From contig NC_035174.2 of assembly GCF_001659605.2 (NCBI RefSeq), positions 4,714,389-4,778,388 of the forward strand: DNA of 64,000 nt, given 5' to 3'. This document shows positions 11,609 to 23,191 of the stretch, piece after piece. Below the pieces are notes generated by a model. It did not search any database. It had not been told where the DNA came from and saw only the letters and a list, made by a program, of their open reading frames with translations. The DNA is from Manihot esculenta (taxonomy: Eukaryota > Streptophyta > Magnoliopsida > Malpighiales > Euphorbiaceae). The translations under genes and the position numbers were made by a program. How positions within the stretch are numbered: position 1 is the first letter of the stretch; each line of letters starts with the position of its first letter.

Positions 11609-14603
11609 TCACAGATCAATAACACGAGATAGCTTCTGGATCCGGTTTAATAAGAAGTCTCCCTGCTTGATAGTGGCTTGGTAAAGAGCATTCTTTGCAT
11701 CAGGACGGTTAGTTTCAAGAACACCGGCAACCTTGTCAATCTTGCAATGAAGCTTCCCTGCCGCAATAAAATGGGATAATTCCCTGAAAACATAGGAAAG
11801 TTTGATTTTATATGCAATCCACACTTCACCACCTAGAACAACCCTAGTGAGGGGAACTAAAATTACAGGGGAAGAATCCATGAAATTCGACCACTTACAG
11901 ATCAATGAACTCCACTGTCACACCAAAAGCCTTTGCCATTGCTTCAATGGTGACACTCTTATAGGATTCTAAAAACTGAGAATAGACAACAGTTCTGACC
12001 TCCCTCATGTAATACCGGAAGTGTGGATGCAAATAGCGGTCAAGTTTGATGTGCTCTGTAAGGCCAGCTGAAGATGAAATCAAAGAACAAACCAACAATG
12101 AGATATACAGCCCTAATAAATACCTTGAATTAATCATAAAAGAAAAACAAAATTGCTACAAATGCCTAAATGATTAAGATTGCTGCAGGAGTTAACATAG
12201 CACCAGAATCAAGACAAAGTTGTAGTTAGATTTCTACTCACCAAATGCTGAGAAAAATGATTTGTATTGACAATCATACAGAGAATTTAAAAACTCAGAA
12301 AGGTATGGGATTTTCCCAATCACTGTCAAAATCTCAGGAGCATCTACTACCTGCCAAGTTTCGCTAAAATTAGTATTAATATAAGTGCTGCAGAAAAATA
12401 GGGGATGTGAAGCCAAATGACAACCAAATTACCTTTTGCTTCAGGGAAACTCTATCCAATGATATTATGCTTGTAAGGACAGTATAAAATATGAAAGTGT
12501 CATAAGGGAAAAGTTCATAGGTAGTGAAGGTTGAAATGGAATCCAAAAAGAATTTTGCTGCCTTCTTGAAATTCCTAGTGGACATGCAATACAAGCCTTC
12601 ATACACCTTCAACCGGTTCTTCCTTTCCCAATCACCTCCCTCTTCAAACAAGCTGCCATGAGGATATAAACACATAAACCAAAAGGCTACCTGCATGCTT
12701 CTGGTAACACAGTAACACACGACCAAAGCAAAAGATGCCACTTGACAAATTAACATTTCACTTACTTTTTTGCTTTGTCAATGCTCTTGGAAATGAGATC
12801 AAAGTCCATGTAGAAAAAGCCAAGCTGTAAAGTATAGAATACCAAGTCCATTTTTTGCCCAACTGCAACTGTTTTGCTTTCTGTCACCTTTAGTTGCTCC
12901 AAAGCTTTCTCCTGGGTAACAGGTGTGCAAGTAAGATATTACTGAAACAGTACGGAGACAGGAAAAAGACATAGAGAAGTACAAACACAGCTACTTAAAA
13001 TTCTTATTCACCTTGTCACCAATTCGAATGTAGAACAATGATTTGGCCAAATGTGCTTCTCGAACTTCACTTTCACCCAAGTTTTCTTCAGCATCAGCAA
13101 TCCTAACATGAGTTCATTATGAAGAAAACTGGTAACCCAATTGACATTTAAAATCTAAATAATAGGTAAATTAATTTAAATCCACAAAGATATCCAAGTG
13201 AACGAACAAGATTAATATCTTACTGGTAAAAGAAATGAAAGCGTGTAACATATGTGTACATTCCCAGTGTAGGAAAACAAAAGGTAAGTAACAAAAGATA
13301 GAAAGAAAAGGATAGGTTGAATGTGATCAATCATTGTAGTGATATATCACAAAAGCTCATCGCCTCAACTCTCTCTCTCGGACGCTAATTAGCTCTACAA
13401 CATATTTCAGTTGAAACCAATGATGGTTGCAGTTACAGTTAAAATTTCTCACAACCAACTTATCCACAGTATCATGTGAAGGGTTGTCCTAGTCAAATGC
13501 ATTACTTTATATGAGAACATACATGTACATGCAAGTAATTATTCATCTCACCAAACAATAGAAGGCAACAAAATCACGGTGTATAATGTATTTAAGGGAT
13601 GGTATTATATATATATAACCCCAAGAATGGAAAGGCATTTGAAGACCCTTGCCAAACAGACATCAGTTGATCATTATCATTATTATTCTTTCCCTGATGA
13701 ATCAGCACATGACAATGAATTAATATCATTTCTCAATTCCAAACCAGCTGACTATGAGACTCCCGATTCCCAGCTACAATCCCAAAAGAAGCCTTAGTAT
13801 CATCATCAAAACTGTATTTCAATATCTATATCAATAAAAATAATTAAAAAATAATTAAAAAAAAAATCATAGCCAACCAACTAGTTTCCTACTAGAGCTT
13901 AGTCTTGGGTTGAGTGGAGCACCAATTAACAAGGAATAACTTTATCAATGACCAACGTTAAGCCAAATCAGATTATCAATACGAGGTTATTTTTGTTGAA
14001 TTGAGCAGACATCAATCAAGTAACAATCAATCAAAGAAAAACGTTAATTGAGGCAAATTTATTAATAAGTTTCGACTCATTGTGTGCATACTCGCACTAT
14101 ATCTCTTAGCCAATTCCAGCCATTTTCTCTTGCTTTTAGAAAATGAAAACTGCATGTCAGGTTATTACCTTATGCTGCACATTTTTAAGTCCCAATCAAC
14201 CAAACAGGAGAAAGCCAGTCCAAATTAAAACTATAATAAATTGAAAACACAAAAAAAAACTCACTTCTCCTCGAGCCTCTTGAGCTCCTCGTCATTCTTC
14301 GTGCGCATCGAATCCAAAAAGCTCTGATCCTTCTCCAGTAACCCTTCGCTCACCAGGGTTTCGTACAAGGGAACCATATCTACTTGAAAGAAACGAAAAG
14401 AAAATTCGAACAAGGTCAGATTCAACACTGGACTTACTAAGCTGTGTGGGATGAATCGGCAAGTTACCGTCAGCTTTGACGGCCGCAAAGACCTCCTCCT
14501 TGAGGCGGACCTTCTCAATGTCTTGGACATCGGGGTGAGTCAGCAGGAAGCGCTTATGAGCAAGCACAAGGTGAGGCTGCTGAGTTCCTTCTTGCCCTTC
14601 CAT
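11609..14603 (-). CDS. RPN7: 26S proteasome non-ATPase subunit RPN7 (PSMD6/S10a)
   Basis: Eight exons on the minus strand: 14603-14468, 14379-14265, 13102-13012, 12911-12766, 12652-12433, 12350-12242, 12067-11899 and 11783-11609. They sum to 1161 nt, giving 386 residues, which matches plant RPN7 (about 387). RPN7 is a scaffold subunit of the 19S regulatory particle lid and contacts RPN3, RPN6 and the deubiquitinase RPN11. The N-terminus reads [20 protein letters not shown]. The middle is a helical TPR-like stretch ([32 protein letters not shown]). The C-terminal PCI domain runs through [16 protein letters not shown] and [12 protein letters not shown] and ends [12 protein letters not shown]. 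All introns are GT-AG, and the largest is intron 2 (13103-14264). Start is the first ATG of the open exon. It is divergent from the Ulp1-like gene with about 2 kb between starts. No lesions seen. Confidence 0.97.
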
Positions 14604-16579
14604 TACCCGTGACTCCGCGAGTTAGATCCTTTGAGTTTCTTTTGCGGAGGCTTTGCTTGAGCAAGGAGAAACCAAATAAAATACAATAGATTTTGCTGCA
14701 GCGCTTCAATACTACTGGGGAGGGTTGTGATCGCATGCTCCCAGGAGTAGCTTTTGCAATGGAGAAAAGCAGGTGCATTTATGAAAATCTAAATAAGTAT
14801 TCCAACTTTTCAATAAAATTAAAAAAAAAGTATTTATTTTTAAACAAAATTTTAAATTTAATTAAGTCAAATAAATTGTGATTCAATAAAACATTATTTT
14901 TTTATACATTTAAAATATTAAAACTTTTTCATTATTTTTTAATCTTTATTTCTCACTTTAATTTTCATTTCAATTAAAAATAATAAATAAATTTTAATGA
15001 ATGATCTTTTAGTGAAAATTTTTTGGAAAGTTTCTCAAGGAATATATAGAGTAATTTACAAATTAGTTAAAATTATTAGTTAGTTTTATTATTAGAAATA
15101 TAATTATTCAAATTTAATACAACAAATTATAATAAATTGATTTAAAATTATTATTTTTCTTGAGGAATATTTAAAAACTTCAATTTTATTATAAAGAAAA
15201 AATAATAAGTTTTTGAATTTAAAAAATTAAACAATAAAAAAATAAATAGAGTAAATAAATACATTTTCTATTTCCTATAAAAAAAATAAAAGTTTTTGTA
15301 AAAGTATTATCGTGGAACCTTTCTATTATACCTTATATTAATCAAAAAAAATTTATGAACAGCCAAATGAGAGAAACAAAAATTTTATATTCAAAATATC
15401 CTATATGTTGGGGCTAATTCTTTCCTCACTTTGTCTTGCTTTTCTGTGTATAAAATCGACTACCCAAGATCTAAAACCCATCCCATCCCATGAGGTCTCT
15501 TGGGTTTGCAGCCACCACCATGCTCCTCCACGATTTTCTTATCCACCCTTTAATACTAAATCTCCAAATAACTCTCCATGCATTTTCGGCCAACTGTCAT
15601 CTATAAGAGATTCATTCTCACTCAACTGTATTAGTTTAAAATTTGATAGTTCTAAATTTTATTCTGTTTTATCAAATAACATATGCTTTATCAATCTGAT
15701 AACAACATATACGCCCAAAGTTTTATCAATTCCTGAATATGTCTCATATTTCCACACACGCACATGAGACCTCTGTTATGCGCCCCTCAAATATAATTTG
15801 AATATTCTTAAAATCCATAAACTCATGACAATTTCTTGATAAAAAGTTTAATTAGAAAATTTGCTACATTTATGTAACTTTAAGGAGAGATAACACTCTC
15901 CAAGACTTTAGATGAAGTTAGTCTCGAAAATTATATGCATATTTGCCATTCATGAAATTAATTCTTTTAGACAAAAATAAAAAAAACTTCAATCCGCTCT
16001 TTAAAATTTTAAATGAAATTAATCTTGGAAGTTATATGTATGTTTGGCATTCATGAAATTAACTCCTTCAATTCACTCCATGAGAAGTTATATGGATGAT
16101 TGTCTTTGTTCAATGACAACAACAACTGGTATAAAAAATATAGTGAAAAGATAAAAAATGATAAAAATAATGCTGGCTATGTGAAAATTGTACATATTCC
16201 AAATAAATTAGTTGTAGCGCTCAGCAGATAGAGTTTCCTCATGCTTGATTATTTTTCTAAGGAGCACTTTTTACTTTTCAATTTTAATAAACAGAATATA
16301 AAGTTAATTTAGCATAAGGCTTATATAAAGTTATTTTATATACGAATACTTAAAAATTATAAAACCAATTAATAAATTTTCTAAAAATTTAAAAACCTAA
16401 AAGTAATTCTCCCTTTGTTTATTCCTTAAACTAAGGCAAATCGATGCACAGGTGAAAGATTGAGTGTGTGATCCAGTAGCTATCAATAGCATTAGGCACC
16501 AATACCAAGCTGTCTTATCCTCGTCTTCAATTCTTTTCCCTCAGAAGAGAGGGAAAGGTTGCTAATTTCGTAATTAACA
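14604..16579. other. Divergent intergenic region between RPN7 and the Ulp1-like gene
   Basis: The first 150 bases hold the RPN7 leader. The remainder is AT-rich. A frame at 15405-15767 starts with a non-ATG codon and has no recognisable domain. Between 15906 and 16066 there is a degenerate direct repeat. I see no supported gene; promoters for both flanking genes must lie here. Confidence 0.5.
15906..16066. repeat. Degenerate direct repeat, about 97-bp spacing
   Basis: The stretches near 15908-15965 and 16004-16062 both read roughly ttta(g/a)atgaa(g/a)tta followed by a shared ttgccattcatgaaatta-like block. This is probably a remnant of a repeated element, with no coding role visible. Confidence 0.45.
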
Positions 16580-18786
16580 ATGGGGGCCGGAGAGTGCAAT
16601 GGTGGAACTCTTCAGCATGTTATTGAATCTTCCCTCTCAGGTAAATCACTTACAGGCCCTTCAATTTTTTTATACTTCCCCTCTATCGAATATTAATGAT
16701 ATCGAATATTAATGAAGCTATATGTTTGTTCGCATTCCTCCTTTTCGTTGTCGAGAAAAAGAAGGAACCTTTTTGTACGGCGCATGCCAATTTGTTTTCA
16801 ACGTGAGAACTGTTTCCTGATGTTGCATTTGAGTTCAGTTTGAATTTTCTCAGCAGCCAAGCAAAATCCCTCTCTGTCTGTCTCAGTCGTTCTTTAGTAA
16901 GGAACAATTTATTTTTTTCTTTCTTGTGCTTTGAGGATTTCAGTGCGGAGAAATTTAGTACCTTCTATCAAAGGTTTATAAATTATATCAGGAATTTTTA
17001 AAATTTTTCTGCATTCTTTATTTTAATCTTTCTTTTCCTTCCTTTTCCTTTTTGTTTTCCTAATGGTTCTTCATATTCATCCTTAATAAGCATGAATTCT
17101 AACGGGGTATTCGTGGTTGATTAAAACGTGTTATTCCATGATGACTTTGATACTTCAAGGCCAAAACCAATGCAATATTTGCAAAAACATTAACAATCCG
17201 TCGGACCCTCCCAATTAATTGTGTTATTAATTCTGCTTGTGCACCGTTCTATGCTTGTTAGCAAACTGAGTTGAGAAAAGTGAGAGTGAAGTTGTGTATG
17301 GATTGTCATTTTCTCTAGACCATGATCATCTGCAAACAGGCATATCTATGTTGTTGAACTGATCTTTCAAAAATACTAGATAGATGATGAATATGAAAAC
17401 AAAAATGCTGATATATGTTGTGCTCTGTCAGAGACTTGTGCTCGATTGTCCAAACATCGTTCATGTTGGAAGCATATGGTAGCTAGCTTGTATTCTAATG
17501 GCAAGAAGATAAATAAACAAGAGGCTGAACAGATACGGAGATATAAGTTAACACCCCTGTGTTTTTTAGGCACCTTCCCTTCTCGCAAACGATCAAAGAG
17601 GAGAAAGCCCAAGTATAAAATTGCAAGAGTAATTAAAGAAAAGAAAAAGCTAGATAGTGGAGAATTTGACTGCTATTTTCAGTAAGCTATTGCCTTTAGT
17701 GCACTACTCTTGAAGATTATGTTTTAGTTGATTAGTATATCGATCATGTTGTCAAACTATGTTTGAAATTGGTAGAAATCTGTGGCGGAGCTTCTCAGAA
17801 GATAAGAGAACTTGCTTCACTTACCTGGATAGCTTGTGGTTTTACTGGTACATGAAGGCATCCTCTAAGGGGAAGGTGCTTACATGGATAAAAGAAAAAC
17901 AAATTTTTTTGAAAAAATATGTACTTGTTCCCATTGTTTGCTGGTAAGCTTCTTTATTGGCTTGACTGTCAATTTCTTCCTAATTCTTTGATGCATAGAA
18001 TCTTAAATAGTTAAGATTCTTATCTTTTTAGGGGTCATTGGAGCCTATTGATCTTCTGCCACCTTGGTGAGAGCACCATGTCCAAAGCCAGAACACCTTG
18101 CATGTTGTTACTGGATTCACTTGAAATGGCAAACCCAAGGCGCCTTGAACCGGATATAAGAAAGTGAGCATTTATTGGAATTGGGTTATTCTGTCAGCAT
18201 ATTTGCTTAATCATCTACATGTTTGTTATTTTTCAGGTTTGTGTTAGACATTTATAGATCTGAGGGCAGGGATGAAAATGAAAAGCTGATTTATAAGATT
18301 CCACTCTTGGTACCTAAGGTAACCACAATGCTCTCTCTGTCAATTGTGTACACCCAGCCTGTGGATTTCACTTAAAAATTTGCTTTCATATTGCCTTTTC
18401 AAAATATTTGCAGGTGCCACAGCAAAGAAATGGTGAAGAATGTGGCAAGTATGTCCTTTACTTCATAAATTTGTTTGTCAAAGATGCTCCAGATGATTTT
18501 AGTATCAAGGACTACCCCTATTTTGTAAGTAATAACAATTGCTTCATATATTTAGAAAGTTTTATTGATAGAATTAAATGATTTTCTGATCCAAATGCAG
18601 ATGAATAAGCACTGGTTCAGTCTTCAATGCTTGGATAACTTCTTTGAGGAACTGGATTCATATGGCGATGCGGAGGCAGCAGATCAAAAAGGCCCAAAAC
18701 CATTTAGGGTTTATTCTAGAAGGCTCAAAAAGAATAACAGAATGGCTGACTCAACAGAAGGCATGAAAAGGGGAGGGACTAGCTAA
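16580..18786 (+). CDS. Ulp1-like (C48) cysteine protease, probable SUMO protease
   Basis: Seven exons: 16580-16640, 17432-17681, 17776-17943, 18032-18163, 18237-18318, 18414-18524 and 18601-18786. They sum to 990 nt (329 residues) with every junction in phase. The C48 fold is clear: LWFYWYM entry motif, catalytic His162 in GHWSLLIF, Asp188 in CMLLLDS, oxyanion Gln235 and nucleophile Cys241 in QQRNGEECG. The residue before the Cys is Glu where many Ulp1 proteins have Asp. Family members cut SUMO precursors or remove SUMO from proteins. A very basic stretch at residues about 75-95 (PSRKRSKRRKPKYK) could be a nuclear localisation signal. The protein is short, with almost no N-terminal regulatory region. 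Arabidopsis At3g48480 is the likely counterpart from memory. The exon 1 to exon 2 link is the least certain join, because exon 1 has no domain to confirm it. Confidence 0.88.
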
Positions 18787-19990
18787 GAGAGGAGAGAGAG
18801 TATGGTTATAAGACATAAAATGAGAAGCGCATGTTATTCAGTATTCTGTATTTCTGGAATCCTTGTGAGTGGCTGATTATATTTCTCTGTAATCAGATTT
18901 CTTTTGCCGAGTCATTTACCTTGAGGATTTGCCTTGAATACAAAGAATCATTTCTTTCCCTGTTATTGTTGTTCCTTACTCTACCATATGGAAAGCGATT
19001 TATGGTGATTGCCATACATAATGTTGTCGATCTCTAATGAGCTGGTAATTGTTTGCCAGTTTCTGTCATGGTTTAGTATTCACCATTCATTGCAAATGGT
19101 TATTTTTTAAGTTCTGCCTTCAGTTTCTACCATTTGGTATAAAATTTGTGCATTTTTAAATGCTGAATGTCTGTTGTTTGACTGCTGGATTGCTGCTAAA
19201 ACATGGTGTTTCTTATTTATCTTTCTTGGGTTCCCTGATTTCTGAATTATAAGCATTAACCCATCAGCACTGCACTTTGCTTCCTCTTGTTCTTTCTCTT
19301 TCTTATATTCTTATCATATTATGATGATTTGATTAAACATATATGTACATATCACTTGGCTATCACCATTGGAAGACCATATTAACTTCTTAATATCGTA
19401 TGGACTCTACAACTGCTGCTTAACAATTTTTTCCTTGTCTCTTCAGAAAATCCAACCAAACTACTTCACTGATGAACTTCTTCAGCAACATCATTCAGAG
19501 CTTGTTAATTAACTGAATAGCTAAAACCTCATTCAAGCAACTTCATCGGCCTATATGGCATTAGTTAAAGCCCACAGTTCACAGAAAGAGATACCTTAGA
19601 CTGCAGTAATCCTGGCTCAACTTTTTACCAACATCATGTTTTAAATACCATGAAACAGCACACCATGCCTATTGATATCTTCCCCCAAAAAGTATGGCCA
19701 AGGGCATTAGAATTGAGCAGCATATTAGTCTTCATTAACAATAATAATGGTATAAGCATATTGATCTTAGTATGAAGCATTCTACATCTCAATCATATAA
19801 TAACTTTGTACGTTTTGAGAATCCAAAAACTGACTTCAGCATTTAGCAAGTGGTGAAGTCTAGAAGGGTCTAGTTAGAATTCAGCACATACATTTGCACA
19901 TTTTAGCCCAGTCCAAGCATCTCTGATATTAACAATCTTGGCTGTATCTATGCTAAGTGAATCTAATTTCAAAAATGAAATCATTCATAA
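18787..19990 (+). other. 3' flank of the Ulp1-like gene
   Basis: AT-rich non-coding DNA, partly 3' UTR. One 22-codon open segment at 19447-19512 follows a good polypyrimidine-AG (tctcttcag), starts in phase 0 (KIQPNYFTDELL) and ends with TAA. It could be an alternative last exon or chance. Nothing else is recognised. Confidence 0.35.
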
Positions 19991-20019
19991 ATTCGAATAC
20001 AGATCTTAACAGCCTTGCT

Positions 20020-20690
20020 TCTGCTGTTGAAGTTGGCAGTTTTTGAACATGCAGTCAGCAATAAGGAAGGTCTCTGGAAGTTCCCAGTTATCATCCTCAT
20101 CATCATTGTCCTTCTCCTCCTTTCGTGCTTCCTTTTTGTTCTTCACTTTCTTTTGCGGGCGCCTGCCATTGATAGAAATAAATTAACATATAAGAACACT
20201 GCAAACAATAATTTATCAGATCCTTAAGATGGAAGTGTGAGATGTCTGTGGATTTAGTGTCCATACATGCAATAATACTGAAAATTCAAGCATCTTCACC
20301 CAAAACTTCTAAACTGATATAAAACCAATGAAACAGGCATTTCCAAACAAATAGTAAGATTCACCCAAAGCAATGCAGAGAATGACAGAAGGAGAGAAAC
20401 GAATCACACCATGCTAACAAAGGCAAAAACATTCACAGAGAGAGAATGAGAAAAAATATACCATGCTCCTTTCTGACGTTGAAGGGAGGGAGCAAAGGAA
20501 AGATAATAAAATTATCAAAGTATTAATATGGCCAGGACTGACTAAAATAAAAGATCTCCCTAATGAGTGTAAGACAAATCTGAATCCCCAAGATTGCATT
20601 AAAAATAGCATTTCTAACCTCCACCACATTTTTCCCAGCACCTTCGGCATTATATGGATCATGAATTTGCACTCCATGAATATAAACATT
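20020..20690 (-). other. Unidentified coding-like patches on the minus strand
   Basis: Two minus-strand patches look more like protein than their surroundings. The first, at about 20175-20026, is a charged tail (RRPQKKVKNKKEARK, then acidic DNDDEDDNWELPETF) ending in a stop. The second, at about 20690-20560, reads HGVQIHDPYNAEGAGKNVVE. They are separated by non-coding DNA. I could not assign a family or join them into a gene. They may be the 3' exons of a decayed gene whose 5' part was disrupted by the copia element next door. Confidence 0.25.
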
Positions 20691-20904
20691 TCATGAGGAA
20701 ATCAAATTTGGTTGTTGCATTTAACTAAATGCTGATAAATAATAAAACTAACAAGAATTACAGAACCTACCTGGCAGAATAGATTTAATAATGATCACTT
20801 GGAGATAAGAAGCTTACGATGTTCTTAAAGGTTGGCACTTGGCAGTACAATGACCTTCATTTTTCACATGGAAAAGTGCAGGGAAATCAAACAACAAAGA
20901 TATA

Positions 20905-23191
20905 AATACTTGCGTTTCTGCCCTTTGGTTTGGAAGTCAATTCTCATATTCCATTCTTCTCAATTACTGCAATTTCTTCTTCCATGGCATGTTGCCATTC
21001 TTTATCTTGAGAAACTTTTCATAACGGCTTGATTCTTCTACTGCTACATTACATCTCTCATAAATATAAGAAAGAGATTTGAATTTAGAAGCATGTACTT
21101 CATTATCAAAATTAGACTTCTTTTTCAGATTCTGGATTAGAATTAGACTCGTTTTCAAATTCTAAATCAGAATTAGACTCTTTTCCAGATTCTAAATCTC
21201 TATTGGTAGAACTTCTAGAAACAACTTTTGGCTGCAGAGAGTTTGCTGCACTAACAATTTATTCTTTCTCAAAGTCCCATTAGGCTCCTTCATCAAACTT
21301 CACATCTCTACTAACAAACATTTTCTTGGTTTTCACATTATAGATGTTATAGCCTTTTGATGAAGTTACATAGCCCAAAAAATATCCAAATGAGCTTTAT
21401 CATCCAGCTTCACTTTCTTGACATCAGGAACAAGTATGTAACAAACTGATCCAAAGACTTTCAAGTGACTTGTAGAAGACTTTGACCCAAACTATGCTTT
21501 AGCTGGAGTTTTCCCTTCCACTGCTCCAGTGGGAAGCCTATTCAACAAATACACAGCTGTATTAATAGTTTCAGCCCAAAATCTCTTTAGTAGCTCTTTC
21601 TCTTTTAACATACATCTAGCCATCTCAACAATTGTTCTATTCTTTCCTCTCAGAAACTCCATTCTGTTGAGGTGAATAAGAAACTAAAAGTTGATATTGA
21701 ATATCAACATCTTCATAGAATTTGTCAAATTCCTCTAAGGTATACTCGTTACTGTTAACAAACCTCAAAGTCTTCAGGACACAACCACTTTGTTTTTCAA
21801 CTAAAAATTTAAATTTCTTAAATACCTTAAAAACTTGACTCTTGCTGTTCAAAAAGTACACCCAAGTCATTATAGTCAAGTCATCTATAAACAAGATAAA
21901 ATACTTGTTTTGACTCAAGGATGACACACTCATAAGACTCACATACATCAGTATTTACAAACTCCAATTTTTCAATAGCCCTCCTAACTTGATCCTTAGG
22001 AAATTAAAAGAAAAAATATACTTGGTATCTTTCTTTATTTGCATAGCAACAGTACCCTTGCCAACAACTTGAACTATCTCTCCATTTCCCATCTCCACAG
22101 TAGCTTTTATTGATTTGTCTATAGAGAAAAACAAACTTTCATCTCGAGCCATGTGACTTGTACCGTCACTATCAACGAACCAAGTGAGGTTATCAGCAAC
22201 TCTACATGACTGAGAAGCCATGAACAAATGATCTTCCTAGTGCTTAGGTTGATCATCAATGAAATTAGCTTGTTGACCCTACAATTGATTTTGAGTTTTG
22301 CCTTGTCTGATTCTGCAATCTTTAAAAATATAACCATATTTATTGCAGTAATGGCATTGCACAGGTTTTATACCATTTTTTTGCCGGCAATCCTTCTCCA
22401 AGTAATTTGTTTTTCTACAGGTTGGACAAGGTGGAAATTTGCCTTTTTTTGTTGCATCACTTCTACTTTCAGATTGTTTAACGTGCTTTCCTTTCTTGGA
22501 TTTCAGCACCTGTTTTCCCTTCTATTTTGCAACAAATGTCTCAGAAGCATATTTTTGTCTAAAAAATCTACTTTGCTCAGTAGCTTACAAAAAATTTACG
22601 AACTCAGGTAGGGTGATCTTGCTCAGATCTTTAGAGTCCTCCAAAGATGAGATTTTATATTCAAATCTCTCAGGCAGGCTCACAAGAACTTTCTCCATAA
22701 CTCTTTTATCTGATACATCTTCACCCAACAACCTAATTTTGTTGACCACAACCATCAATCTATCTATGTAGACCTTCAGAGTTTCAGATTCTTTCATGTT
22801 TGAAATCTCAAACTCCCTTCTCAACTTGAGAACAATCACCTGCCTTGAGCTTTTGCTTCCTTGAAACTCCTCTTGAGTCTGTCCCAACTTTTTCTGTAGG
22901 TTCACAAGCATTAAATTTTCTTATAGGCATTAAGACATGACAGAGCCTTGAATCCCTTAGCACACTCTTCATTGTAAGTCTTAATCTGAGCAACAGTAGG
23001 ATTATCTCTCAAGGGAGCTAGTTTTCTATCAGTTTAGGATTATCTCTCAAGGGAGCTAGTTTTCTATCAGTTTCCGTCACCTCCCATGGATCAAAAGTTT
23101 TGAGATAAGCCTTTATCTTTACAGTTCGGGTTGCGTAAACTTCTCCAAAAAATACAAGTGGTGTACGAGCAAAATACCTACTAGAAGCCAT
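20905..23191 (-). mobile_element. Degenerate Ty1/copia retrotransposon fragment
   Basis: Read on the minus strand from ATG at 23191 (MASSRYFARTPLVFFGEVYA). In order: UBN2-type Gag (ESETLKVYIDRLMVVVNKIR, LPERFEYKISSLEDS, 22911-22585), two zinc knuckles (CHYCNKYGYIFKDC and an eroded CPTCRKTNYLEKDC, 22509-22300), an aspartic-protease remnant where DSGATSHM is DSDGTSHM (about 22170), the integrase core (FILFIDDLTIMTWVYFL, SPQQNGVSERKE, 21948-21637), the post-integrase linker (21636-21200) and the first residues of reverse transcriptase (ELTSKPKGRN, about 20915). GAG-pre-integrase is largely missing, the RT core and RNase H are absent, and no LTRs are seen. Many stops, frameshifts and a 38-bp tandem duplication in gag show that it is dead. 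Confidence 0.9.
22998..23073. repeat. Perfect 38-bp tandem duplication inside copia gag
   Basis: The segments 22998-23035 and 23036-23073 are identical (each begins aggattatctctcaaggg). The unit is not a multiple of three, so it shifts the gag frame. This is consistent with replication slippage in an already inactive copy, or with the inactivating event itself. Confidence 0.9.

Noticed and set aside
15405..15767. 120-codon open frame
   Set aside because: Starts with TTG, has no domain or conserved pattern and sits in intergenic DNA.
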